Shown: piece after piece, positions 43,406 through 52,061 of the stretch | Layout of the letters: each line of letters opens with the position of its first letter | Position numbering within the stretch: position 1 is the first letter of the stretch | From: Claveliimonas ammoniilytica | Lineage (GTDB): Bacteria > Bacillota > Clostridia > Lachnospirales > Lachnospiraceae | DNA length: 64,000 bases | Direction: 5' to 3' | Assembly: GCF_025567415.1 (NCBI RefSeq) | Contig: NZ_JAOQJV010000007.1 | Span: 54,144-118,143, forward strand | Notes under the pieces: model-generated | The model's input: the letters and a program-made list of their open reading frames with translations, nothing else | Told to the model about the DNA's origin: nothing | The model's database searches: none | Translations under genes and position numbers: made by a program

Positions 43406-44188
43406 TTATTTTTCTTTTTCAGCTTTTATACGTTCCAGTTCTGAAAATACATGATCATTCACAACTTTGATGTAAGTACCTTTCATGCCTGATGAACGAG
43501 ACTCGATCACGCCCGCACTTTCAAACTTACGAAGTGCATTAACGATAACTGATCTGGTAATCCCCACTCTGTCAGCAATCTTACTTGCTACCAGAATACC
43601 TTCGGTTCCATCCAATTCTTCAAAAATATGAATAATAGCTTCCAGTTCCGAGAAAGACAGTGTACTGATCGCAGACTGTACAATCTGTTCCTTTCTGCTT
43701 TCCTCTGCACTCTCCTCGTTTACAGAACGGAGCATCTCCAAACCTACAACTGTAGTACCATACTCACTGAGAATAATGTCATCAATCTCATACTCTGATT
43801 CCTGTTTGTATATAAACAGGGTTCCAAGTCTCTCACCGGCAATTTCGATTGGTGTGATCAATGCCTGATAACTCTTCGCCACTTCTTCAGAAAATCCAAG
43901 AGTCTCCAGATTGACATTCTCTTTGGTAGACAGGATGCCTAGAAGTCTCTCATTCAGCATCTCGTCAATAAACGCTCCCACTTCTCCGCGAAGAAGCTCC
44001 GTGATGATACCAACACCCTTGCAACATCCGATACCAAGCACTTTGCCCTTTTTACTGATTACCAGTGCATTGGAATCCAGAATATCTGTCAATACGCGGC
44101 AGATATCATTAAAGACCACTTTACTGGAGTTATTATTGTGCAGTAATTTGTTAATCTTTCTAGTTTTATCTAGCAATTGCACGCCCAT
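43406..44188 (-). CDS. codY: GTP-sensing transcriptional pleiotropic repressor CodY
   Basis: 260 residues. The N-terminal GAF domain binds branched-chain amino acids, and the C-terminal winged helix has the invariant SKIADRVGITRSVIVNALRK motif. It represses nutrient-scavenging and sporulation-related genes when GTP and branched-chain amino acids are plentiful. Two CodY-box-like sequences lie upstream, suggesting autoregulation. GGAAGGTG precedes the ATG. Confidence 0.97.
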   Translation of the reverse strand: MGVQLLDKTRKINKLLHNNNSSKVVFNDICRVLTDILDSNALVISKKGKVLGIGCCKGVGIITELLRGEVGAFIDEMLNERLLGILSTKENVNLETLGFSEEVAKSYQALITPIEIAGERLGTLFIYKQESEYEIDDIILSEYGTTVVGLEMLRSVNEESAEESRKEQIVQSAISTLSFSELEAIIHIFEELDGTEGILVASKIADRVGITRSVIVNALRKFESAGVIESRSSGMKGTYIKVVNDHVFSELERIKAEKEK

Positions 44189-44213
44189 TCATATCACCTT
44201 CCTTATATTGGAT

Positions 44214-44309
44214 ATAGTAGCACACAATTGTATCAATTTCAACTATAAAGAGTTGTAATTTGTATATTTTTCTGAATTTTCGGAATTAAACTAAAGTCTA
44301 CTGAAAATT
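44214..44309 (-). promoter_or_regulatory. codY promoter with two CodY-box-like sites
   Basis: TTGAAA (44237-44242), 17-bp spacer, TACTAT (44214-44219). Compared with AATTTTCWGAAAATT, 44266-44280 matches 12 of 15 bases and 44295-44309 matches 12 of 15. Both lie upstream of the -35. Confidence 0.5.
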
Positions 44310-44310
44310 A

Positions 44311-46386
44311 CTAGTTATCACTACTTTTTTGTTCTACATAGCCGCACTGTTCATCCGCACAGACAAGCTTATTGCCTTTTTCCAGCATGTACCCTCCACA
44401 CTTCGGACATTTTTTCTCAGATGGTTTCTGCCATGACATAAAATCGCATTCCGGATAACCTTCGCATCCGTAATATCGTCTGCCTTTTTTTGTCTTGCGG
44501 TATACAATCTCCTTACCACATTTCGGACATGCAACACCCACCTTTTCCAGATAAGGTTTCGTATTGCGGCAATCCGGGAACCCAGGACACGCCAGAAATT
44601 TACCGTGTGGCCCATATTTGACTACCATATTACGACCACATTCTTCACAGATTACATCCGTAACTTCATCCTCTATCTTGACGCTTTCCAGTTCCTTTTC
44701 AGCCTTCTTAACGGCTGCTTCCAGATCTGGATAGAAATTCTCGATAACAGATTTCCATTCCACTTTTCCTTCAGCCACGCAGTCCAACAGACCTTCCATA
44801 TTGGCTGTGAAATTCACATCCACAATTGCCGGGAAGGACTCTTTCATAATATTATTGACCACTTCACCGATCTCTGTCATATACAGATTCTTACCTTCTT
44901 TTGCCACATATCTTCTGGCAATAATGGTAGAAATGGTTGGCGCATAGGTACTTGGGCGTCCGATACCGAGTTCTTCCAGCTTGCGTACCAGGGATGCCTC
45001 TGTATAATGTGCCGGCGGCTGCGTGAAATGCTGCTTCTTATCAAAATGGTCACAAGACAGCTCTGAATCCTTATCCAATGACTTGAGTAGTACATTATTT
45101 TCAGGTTTTTCTTCTCCGGACTCTACATATACCGAACGGAATCCTTCAAATACAATCCGAGATGCAGCTACCGTAAACCGATATTTCCCTGCGCCAATCT
45201 TAACCGAAGTAGTTTCATATTTTGCTGCCTTCATGCGGCTTGCCACAAATCGTTTCCAGATCAGCTGATAAAGTCGGAACTGGTCTCTTGACAATGACTC
45301 TTTTACCATAGCAGGTGTTCTGGTAATATCTGTTGGTCGGATAGCCTCATGCGCATCCTGAATCTTCTTATCATCTTTTGCTGTTGTGCTGCCGCTTCCA
45401 ACATATTCTTCTCCGTAATTCTCAGCAATATAAGACTTTGCAAGTGCATCTGCCTCTTCTGAAATACGGGTAGAATCCGTACGAAGATATGTGATCAGAC
45501 CTACGGTTCCACTGCCTTTGATCGTAATACCTTCGTATAGCTGCTGCGCAATGCGCATGGTCTTCTGAGTGGCAAAGTTCAACGCATTCGAAGCTTCCTG
45601 CTGCATCGTACTTGTGGTAAACGGAACCGGTGCTTTCTTCAGACGTTCTCCCTTTTTAACATTTTCCACATAATAATCTTCATGTTCAAGCTCCGCAAGG
45701 ATCTGATTCACTTCTTGTTCCGAATGAATGGTCATCTTCTCATCAGCAGTGCCATAGAACTTGGCTGTAAGCGGCTTACGCTCGCCTTTCACCTTAAGAC
45801 AGGCATCAAGACTCCAGTACTCTTCCGGGATAAATGCGTTAATCTCTTCCTCACGATCGGCAATGATACGAAGTGCAACTGACTGCACACGTCCCGCACT
45901 CAAGCCCCTTTTCACTTTTGCCCACAGAAGCGGACTGATGCGGTAACCTACCACACGGTCAAGAGCACGGCGTGCCTGCTGTGCATCTACCAGATTCATA
46001 TCAATCTCACGTGCATTCTTAATAGAAGACTTAACCGCATTTTTCGTAATCTCATTAAATGTAATACGATATGTCTTTTTATTCTCTAATTTCAGCGCAT
46101 GCATTAGATGCCATGAAATAGCTTCTCCCTCGCGGTCCGGGTCAGTTGCGAGATATACTTTATCTGCTTTCTTTACTTCTTTACGAAGCTCTGCCAATAT
46201 CTCCCCCTTACCACGGATTGTAATATACTTCGGCTCATAGTCATGCTCCACATCAATACCAAGCTGACTCTTTGGCAGGTCTCTTACATGTCCGTTTGAT
46301 GCCATAACTGTATAATTGCTTCCAAGGAATTTTTTAATTGTTTTAACCTTTGTAGGCGACTCCACAATTACCAAATAATGCGCCAT
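44311..46386 (-). CDS. topA: DNA topoisomerase I
   Basis: 691 residues of a type IA topoisomerase. The TOPRIM domain carries ATDPDREGEAISWHL, the catalytic Tyr lies in GLITYLRTDSTRI (about residue 298), and three C-terminal C4 zinc ribbons follow (CEECGRNMV, CPKCGKEIV, CPKCGGYML). It relaxes negative supercoils. The dprA-topA-codY order is common in Firmicutes, and the gap to dprA is 40 bp. Confidence 0.98.
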   Translation of the reverse strand: MAHYLVIVESPTKVKTIKKFLGSNYTVMASNGHVRDLPKSQLGIDVEHDYEPKYITIRGKGEILAELRKEVKKADKVYLATDPDREGEAISWHLMHALKLENKKTYRITFNEITKNAVKSSIKNAREIDMNLVDAQQARRALDRVVGYRISPLLWAKVKRGLSAGRVQSVALRIIADREEEINAFIPEEYWSLDACLKVKGERKPLTAKFYGTADEKMTIHSEQEVNQILAELEHEDYYVENVKKGERLKKAPVPFTTSTMQQEASNALNFATQKTMRIAQQLYEGITIKGSGTVGLITYLRTDSTRISEEADALAKSYIAENYGEEYVGSGSTTAKDDKKIQDAHEAIRPTDITRTPAMVKESLSRDQFRLYQLIWKRFVASRMKAAKYETTSVKIGAGKYRFTVAASRIVFEGFRSVYVESGEEKPENNVLLKSLDKDSELSCDHFDKKQHFTQPPAHYTEASLVRKLEELGIGRPSTYAPTISTIIARRYVAKEGKNLYMTEIGEVVNNIMKESFPAIVDVNFTANMEGLLDCVAEGKVEWKSVIENFYPDLEAAVKKAEKELESVKIEDEVTDVICEECGRNMVVKYGPHGKFLACPGFPDCRNTKPYLEKVGVACPKCGKEIVYRKTKKGRRYYGCEGYPECDFMSWQKPSEKKCPKCGGYMLEKGNKLVCADEQCGYVEQKSSDN

Positions 46387-46426
46387 ATTATCTATACTCC
46401 TTTAATTTCATGCGTTCAGAACGCTT

Positions 46427-47545
46427 TTATGCTTTTACAAAATGATTTCTGGATATCTCTCTGATATATCCTTTCATTTCCAAAGACACAAGGGCATGAA
46501 CCATATCTGTTCGTTTCATCCCGCTTTCCGCCTGCAATGTATCCAGGCTCTTTGGAAACAAACCAACGGTAGCATACAACAATTTTTCTGGACTTTCAAG
46601 CACTTTTTCATTTTTCACCCGATCAGAAGGTGAATTTGTATGATTTTTTAACAATTTAAGGTCTTCCTGTTCCAGCAGGTATTTCGGGCTCAGAAGCGGA
46701 ACTGCACCGTCACTGATGATCCTGTTACACCCTTTACTGAGCTCACTGGTAACCGGTCCCGGAAGTGCATAAATCGTCTTTCCCTGATCCAATGCAAATG
46801 CTGCCGTGATAAGAGATCCGCTCTTTTCTTTTGCCTCCATTACCAATATCATGTCCGCAAGCCCGCTGATCATGCGATTTCTGGCTGGAAAATATTCCCG
46901 CAGCGGTGCTGTCCCCGGTGGAAGCTCTGACAGAATGCCCCCATGCTTCTGCAGATCTATGTAAAGTCCTTTATTCTCTTTCGGATAGCATACGTCCACG
47001 CCGCATCCAAGCACGCCATAAGACTCTCCCCCTGCCTCAATGGCTGCACGTTGCGAGATACTGTCTACCCCTCTTGCCATACCGCTGATCACCTGCACTC
47101 CGGCAAGCGCCAGATTCTCTGCATGGATGATCGACAATTCTTCCCCATAAGGCGTACATCTCCTGGCACCCACGATGGCTGCTGTCGGTCTGTCTTCCGC
47201 CGGTAGCTTTCCCTTTACGTAGATTCCATAAGGCATCTTGATCAGATTTTTGAGTCTCTTCGGATACGCTTCGTCAAACCAGGTAACAAGGCGTACTCCA
47301 AGTCTCTGACCCTGTTCATAAAGTTCCTCTACATCCTGCGTTCTTGCCCAGTTCTGCAAACGGTCAATCTCCTCTGCTTTCAAAAAATGAAGCTGCTTTT
47401 TCTGTCTTTCTTCTATATAATATATCCCATTATACACTTCTCTGGCACTGCCCCAGTGTTCCACCAGCGCACGCTTCTTATCATCCGTTAATGGGCGCAT
47501 TCCAGCAAGCCACCATTCATACTTATATTCTTCCGTATCTCTCAT
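46427..47545 (-). CDS. dprA: DNA-processing protein DprA
   Basis: 372 residues from the ATG at 47545, which overlaps the comM stop as ATGA; a TTG 12 bp earlier has no better site. The Rossmann-like domain has VGARRCTPYGEE and SGMARGVDSISQRAA with GVLGCGVDVCYP. A C-terminal winged helix (about 310-372) follows. It loads RecA on incoming single-stranded DNA in transformation. The pairing with comM suggests latent competence, though DprA is also kept in species that do not transform. Confidence 0.95.
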   Translation of the reverse strand: MRDTEEYKYEWWLAGMRPLTDDKKRALVEHWGSAREVYNGIYYIEERQKKQLHFLKAEEIDRLQNWARTQDVEELYEQGQRLGVRLVTWFDEAYPKRLKNLIKMPYGIYVKGKLPAEDRPTAAIVGARRCTPYGEELSIIHAENLALAGVQVISGMARGVDSISQRAAIEAGGESYGVLGCGVDVCYPKENKGLYIDLQKHGGILSELPPGTAPLREYFPARNRMISGLADMILVMEAKEKSGSLITAAFALDQGKTIYALPGPVTSELSKGCNRIISDGAVPLLSPKYLLEQEDLKLLKNHTNSPSDRVKNEKVLESPEKLLYATVGLFPKSLDTLQAESGMKRTDMVHALVSLEMKGYIREISRNHFVKA

Positions 47546-49086
47546 ACTCTTCCCCAATACTTCTTATCCATACTTCGGTAAACAAGTGCCTCCTGCAAAT
47601 GCGCTATCCCTATGCGTTCTTCTCCTTCCAAATCTGCAATTGTACGTGCCACCTTTAATACTTTATGATAGGTTCTCGCATTTAATGAAAATCTGTCATA
47701 AGCCTGTCTCATCATTCTCTTTTCTTCTCTTCCAAGCTCACAATCTCTTAACAGACGTTCCCCGGAAAGCTCTGCATTATACACAAACTCTCCGTTCTTC
47801 GCTCGATCCATCTGACGTTTTCTTGCTTTTTCAATCCTTCGTCGAATAGCTGCCGAGCTTTCTGCCAGTTCTTCCCTCTCCAGATCTTCATAAGCCACAC
47901 CCTGTACCTCTGCACAGATATCCATCCTACCAAGGAACGGATAGCTGATTTTCCCCTGATACTGTCGAATCTGGGATATCGTACATGTGCACTTATTCAG
48001 GTCAGAAAAATATCCGCAGGGACACGGATTCATGGCTGCCACCAGCATCACATCTGCCGGATAAATGATCACGCCATGATTTCTGACAATCCGCACTTCC
48101 CGTTCCTCCAATGGCTGACGCAACACCTCAAGTACAGATCGCTTAAATTCCGCCAGCTCATCCAAAAACAGCACACCTCCACTGGCGAGTGTAAGTTCAC
48201 CGGGTTTGGGCCAGGCTCCTCCCCCTAACAATGCCGCCTTTGTCACTGTCTGATTCACCTCACGAAACGGACGTTCCATGACCAATGGCTGCTCTGACTT
48301 AATCATCCCTGCCACACTATATACTTTGGTAATCCTAAGGCTCTCTTCTCTGGTAAGCGCCGGAAATATCGTAGGAATTCTTTTGGCTATCATAGACTTG
48401 CCACTGCCCGGTGGTCCCACCATCAACAGATTATGTCTGCCGGCCACTGCGATCTCTGCAGCGCGCTTCATGCCAGACTGTCCGGAAATGTCCGCAAAAT
48501 CTCCCTGTCCTGCAACCACTTCTCTCTCGAATAGTGTATCTGTCTTTTTGATACATCCAATGGTTTCACCTTGAAGCAATTGTCGAAATATCTCGCCCAG
48601 AGATTTAATACCACAGACGCACACTCCTTCCACAAGCCTTGCTTCCCGTTCATTGGCAGACGGAACAACCAGACATCTCACCTGCTGTTCCTTCGCCTTT
48701 GCAGCAATTGCAAGCACCCCAGGAATCCCCTGCACACTGCCGTCTAAGCCCAGTTCGCCCACTGCCATCACTTGTTCCAGACATTCCTGCTGTAATAAAC
48801 CTGCCGCAGCTAACACCGCCAGTGCGATCGGCAGATCATACGATGTCCCACGCTTTCTCACATTGCCCGGCGACAGATTAATCACCATTCGTTTGGGTGG
48901 CAAAGCAGCACAGGCATTCTGGATTGCTGTACGTACACGCTCCTCTGCTTCTCGCACTTCCGCTCCCAGATAACCGACCATATGAAACAACGGCAGTCCG
49001 TTACTCACGTCAGCCTCTACCTGCACCGGTATGACTTCCATGCCACACATTGCCGCCGATAATACTCTACTGAAACTCAATCGCAT
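47542..49086 (-). CDS. comM: ComM/YifB family Mg chelatase-like AAA+ ATPase
   Basis: 514 residues. An N-terminal Lon-like domain (about 1-170) is followed by a Mg_chelatase AAA+ core with Walker A GPPGSGKSM and a CPCGYFSDLNKCTC zinc-like motif. ComM helicases extend heteroduplex by branch migration during natural transformation. It is translationally coupled to dprA. Confidence 0.94.
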   Translation of the reverse strand: MRLSFSRVLSAAMCGMEVIPVQVEADVSNGLPLFHMVGYLGAEVREAEERVRTAIQNACAALPPKRMVINLSPGNVRKRGTSYDLPIALAVLAAAGLLQQECLEQVMAVGELGLDGSVQGIPGVLAIAAKAKEQQVRCLVVPSANEREARLVEGVCVCGIKSLGEIFRQLLQGETIGCIKKTDTLFEREVVAGQGDFADISGQSGMKRAAEIAVAGRHNLLMVGPPGSGKSMIAKRIPTIFPALTREESLRITKVYSVAGMIKSEQPLVMERPFREVNQTVTKAALLGGGAWPKPGELTLASGGVLFLDELAEFKRSVLEVLRQPLEEREVRIVRNHGVIIYPADVMLVAAMNPCPCGYFSDLNKCTCTISQIRQYQGKISYPFLGRMDICAEVQGVAYEDLEREELAESSAAIRRRIEKARKRQMDRAKNGEFVYNAELSGERLLRDCELGREEKRMMRQAYDRFSLNARTYHKVLKVARTIADLEGEERIGIAHLQEALVYRSMDKKYWGRV

Positions 49087-49277
49087 CTCTCCTTCTATAT
49101 TTTACCGTTTTTCGAGTTGTCATAATCAGTATTCGTAGTTACATTTATACTATTCTTACGTTAACTCGTCAATATGATTTTTAGAAAAAACAAAATTTCA
49201 GTAGATTTGCATAACAAATCGCCCCACGGCAACCTGGTCAGATCACCACAGAGCGATTTATTTTATCTCGTATTTTT
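49087..49277. other. intergenic region upstream of comM
   Basis: A+T-rich, without a gene. AAATCGC and GCGATTT (about 49214-49262) form the base of a hairpin that encloses GGT/ACC. It could end transcription of the short ORF on the minus strand. The comM promoter must lie here but no good -35/-10 pair stands out. Confidence 0.35.
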
Positions 49278-49382
49278 CTAAAATGCTTCAAATGCCGTTA
49301 ATACATTCTCTAAAGAATTATACTCAGATATTCCAATTTCACATACATAATCATCTTTCACGCAATAGATACATGTATACAC
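49278..49382 (-). pseudogene. short ORF, possible gene remnant
   Basis: A 34-residue frame from GTG (VYTCIYCVKDDYVCEIG...EAF) with an AGGAG only one base upstream, so it is poorly placed for translation. It is protein-like and ends beside a hairpin. It may be the tail of a lost gene or a non-coding stretch in the 400-bp gap before sigK. No family recognised. Confidence 0.3.
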
Positions 49383-49492
49383 GCTCCTAATAACAGCTTT
49401 CCCTTAGCAAAATATTCTACACCACTTATCTTTTTATGGAAAAGCACAAATCCTCCCATTTCCACATAAACTGTAAGTAAAAATGCGGTCAG

Positions 49493-50119
49493 GTGCTCAC
49501 TGTGAAATCTTTTCCTCCTCCCCTAACAGCTGCCGAAGAACAGTATTATCTGCAAAAATATACAGAAGGAGACCTTGAAGCCAAGCACATCCTGATCGAG
49601 CATAATCTCCGGCTGGTTGCGCATATCGTCAAAAAGTATCAGACGCTTGGCGAAGACACCGAAGATCTTCTATCCATCGGTACAATCGGTCTGATCAAAT
49701 CTGTGGTTACCTTCAATTCCGGCAAAAATGTCAGGCTTGGAACCTACGCTGCAAGGTGTATCGAAAATGAAATTCTGATGCACCTTAGAAGCAAGAAGAA
49801 ATACTTTCGTGACATTTCCCTGTATGAGCCAATCGGCATCGACCGGGAAGGTAACGAAATCCGTATCTTTGATATTATCGATTCTCATACCGATGATGCT
49901 TACAAAAAAGCCGTCCTCAAGGACGATATCAAACTTCTTTATTCCAAGCTGGAATCTCAGCTTTCTCCCAGAGAACGGACAGTACTGAAAATGCGATATG
50001 GACTCTATAACGAGGCTGAATATACACAGCGGGAAATTGCTGCAGAGCTTGGCATCTCTCGTTCCTACGTCTCCCGCATCGAAAAAAGCGCAATAGAAAA
50101 GCTGCGGCCCTATTTCTAG
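49493..50119 (+). CDS. sigK: RNA polymerase sporulation sigma factor SigK
   Basis: 208 residues from GTG. Region 2 is intact (ILIEHNLRLVAHIVKK, EDLLSIGTIGLIK, YAARCIENEILMHLR) and region 4 has the helix-turn-helix AELGISRSYVSRIEKSA. The close match to SigK in region 2 and 4 supports this late mother-cell factor over other sporulation sigmas. An in-frame TAA lies 15 bp before the GTG, so the roughly 20-residue pro-sequence of Bacillus pro-SigK cannot be present. It is alone on the plus strand. Confidence 0.85.
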   Translation: MLTVKSFPPPLTAAEEQYYLQKYTEGDLEAKHILIEHNLRLVAHIVKKYQTLGEDTEDLLSIGTIGLIKSVVTFNSGKNVRLGTYAARCIENEILMHLRSKKKYFRDISLYEPIGIDREGNEIRIFDIIDSHTDDAYKKAVLKDDIKLLYSKLESQLSPRERTVLKMRYGLYNEAEYTQREIAAELGISRSYVSRIEKSAIEKLRPYF

Positions 50120-50127
50120 GACCGCAG
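50102..50127. terminator. bidirectional hairpin at the sigK 3' end
   Basis: CTGCGG (50102-50107) and CCGCAG (50122-50127), with CCT/AGG inside, form a hairpin that overlaps the last sigK codons. On the minus strand T-rich sequence follows, ending the ireB-to-trhP operon. Confidence 0.65.
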
Positions 50128-50138
50128 CGTTATCTGCG

Positions 50139-51365
50139 TTAGTCTTCTTTTCTTCTCAGGATATCATACTGGTCAGCATGACCTCCCAGATCAATATACA
50201 GCACCTGCTTTGGATGTGGTGCACTCTCCTGCTCATTGCCATCCTCGTCTACGATCTTCTTCACCGTCACTTCGATGTTATCTCCGTTTGGCTTCATCAG
50301 CTCGATTGTCTCTCCTACCGAGAACTTGTTGCGCTGTTCGATGCGGTACATGCCGTCACGCTCTCCACCGATGATACCCAGATACGTATACTCTCTTACA
50401 TAGGTATTGCTGTCGTAAATTTGTGCTTCATCATCCGGTCTGCCAAAGTAGAATCCGGTTGTGAACTGTCTGTACGTACAATTACTGATCTGATCCAGAT
50501 ACCATGGCATATTCTTGCGGTAAAGTTCCGGATCTTCCAGATAATCATCAATCGCTTTGCGATAAGTTCTCGCAACAGTCGCCACATAAAGAGCTGTCTT
50601 CATACGGCCTTCAATCTTAAAACTGTCGATTCCTGCATCGATCAATTCCGGTATGTGCTCGATCATACACAGATCCTTAGAATTGAAAATGTAGGTGCCG
50701 CGCTCATTTTCATAGACAGGCATATATTCGCCAGGTCTTGTCTCCTCTACGACCGCATATTTCCAGCGGCACGGATGGGTACAGGCTCCCTGGTTGGCGT
50801 CCCTTCCGGTAAAATAATTACTCAGCAGACATCTTCCGGAATAGGAAATACACATCGCTCCATGAATAAAGCTTTCAATCTCCATTTCTTCCGGGATATT
50901 GGCACGGATCTCTTTGATCTCTGCCAATGACAGTTCTCTGGCAGATACCACACGCTTTGCGCCCTGTTTCCACCAGAACTGATAAGTTCCATAGTTCGTA
51001 TTATTCGCCTGTGTGCTGACATGGCGCTCGATCTCCGGACAGATCTCCTTTGCCATCTCAAAGATTGCCGGATCTGCAATGATCAATGCATCCGGTCCTA
51101 ACTCTTTCAGTTCTTTCAGATATTCCCGCACACCCTCAAGATCCCGGTTATGCGCCAGAATATTGACCGTTACATGGACACGCACGCCATGCTCGTGTGC
51201 AAATGCAATTCCTTCTTTCATATCGTCATGGCTGAAATTCTTCGCCTTAGCACGCAGTCCAAAGACTTCTCCGCCGATATATACCGCATCAGCACCAAAT
51301 ATAACTGCTGTTTTTAATACTTCCAGACTGCTGGCTGGAATCAATAATTCCGGATGTCTGCTCAT
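50139..51365 (-). CDS. trhP: Peptidase U32 family tRNA 5-hydroxyuridine synthase TrhP
   Basis: 408 residues. The U32 core has four conserved cysteines in and around CISYSGRCLLSNYFTGRDAN and ACTHPCRW, which bind an Fe-S cluster. In Bacillus the paralogues YrrN/YrrO (TrhP1/TrhP2) hydroxylate U34 of several tRNAs with prephenate as donor. It is directly downstream of trmR as in Bacillus. It is last in its operon. A protease annotation is traditional but unlikely. Confidence 0.85.
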   Translation of the reverse strand: MSRHPELLIPASSLEVLKTAVIFGADAVYIGGEVFGLRAKAKNFSHDDMKEGIAFAHEHGVRVHVTVNILAHNRDLEGVREYLKELKELGPDALIIADPAIFEMAKEICPEIERHVSTQANNTNYGTYQFWWKQGAKRVVSARELSLAEIKEIRANIPEEMEIESFIHGAMCISYSGRCLLSNYFTGRDANQGACTHPCRWKYAVVEETRPGEYMPVYENERGTYIFNSKDLCMIEHIPELIDAGIDSFKIEGRMKTALYVATVARTYRKAIDDYLEDPELYRKNMPWYLDQISNCTYRQFTTGFYFGRPDDEAQIYDSNTYVREYTYLGIIGGERDGMYRIEQRNKFSVGETIELMKPNGDNIEVTVKKIVDEDGNEQESAPHPKQVLYIDLGGHADQYDILRRKED

Positions 51366-51396
51366 TTTTCTTTCCTCACTGTACTATCTGTATCTG

Positions 51397-52053
51397 TTAC
51401 TTCTCGGATGTTCTGCGCTTCACACTGAGTGCGATTCCGTCTCCCAACGGAAGGATAGATGTCTCATAGATATCACTGTGTTTCAGCTCAAATAAATATT
51501 CACGCATGCGGCTGTGGATCGTCCGGTTTCTGCGTTCAACCGCATATCTGGACTCGATCACATCTCCATCCTGGAGCACATTATCAGAGACTAGCACGCC
51601 GCCCTCTGCAAGAAGTCTTGTGACCTCTGGGAGATAATGGATATACTGTCCCTTTGCCGCATCCATAAATACAAAGTCATAGGGGCCCGCAAGCCCCTTC
51701 ATAACTTCCAGCGCATCCCCCTCTAACAAGGTAATGTCCGATTCTTTCCCTGCCCTCTTAAAATTCTCGCGGGCAATCGGGATTCGTTTATCATAATTCT
51801 CAATTGTAGTAATCTTACATCCCACCGGAGCATATTCACTCATTACAAGTGCCGAGAAACCAACTGCCGTGCCGACTTCCAATATATTCATCGGACGGTT
51901 CATGGTAATCAGTGTCTTCAAAAAGCTCTTCGTTTCTTTCCGGATGATCGGCACATAGGTATCCAGTGCCTTTTTCTCAATCTCCTCCAGCAGAGGATTC
52001 TCCGGCGTCTCCAGCGAATGGATATAAGTCACCATTCTTTCATCTACTATCAT
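51397..52053 (-). CDS. trmR: O-methyltransferase (TrmR, tRNA 5-hydroxyuridine methyltransferase)
   Basis: 218 residues of the class I Methyltransf_3 (catechol-type) fold. SAM-binding motif I is ILEVGTAVGFSALVM, with acidic FMDAAKGQY and DNVLQDG. The position next to a U32 gene equals yrrM in Bacillus, which methylates ho5U34 to mo5U34 in tRNA. The role is inferred from family and synteny. The ribosome binding site is weak and lies in the rnj stop region (9 bp gap). Confidence 0.85.
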   Translation of the reverse strand: MIVDERMVTYIHSLETPENPLLEEIEKKALDTYVPIIRKETKSFLKTLITMNRPMNILEVGTAVGFSALVMSEYAPVGCKITTIENYDKRIPIARENFKRAGKESDITLLEGDALEVMKGLAGPYDFVFMDAAKGQYIHYLPEVTRLLAEGGVLVSDNVLQDGDVIESRYAVERRNRTIHSRMREYLFELKHSDIYETSILPLGDGIALSVKRRTSEK

Positions 52054-52061
52054 TTTATACT

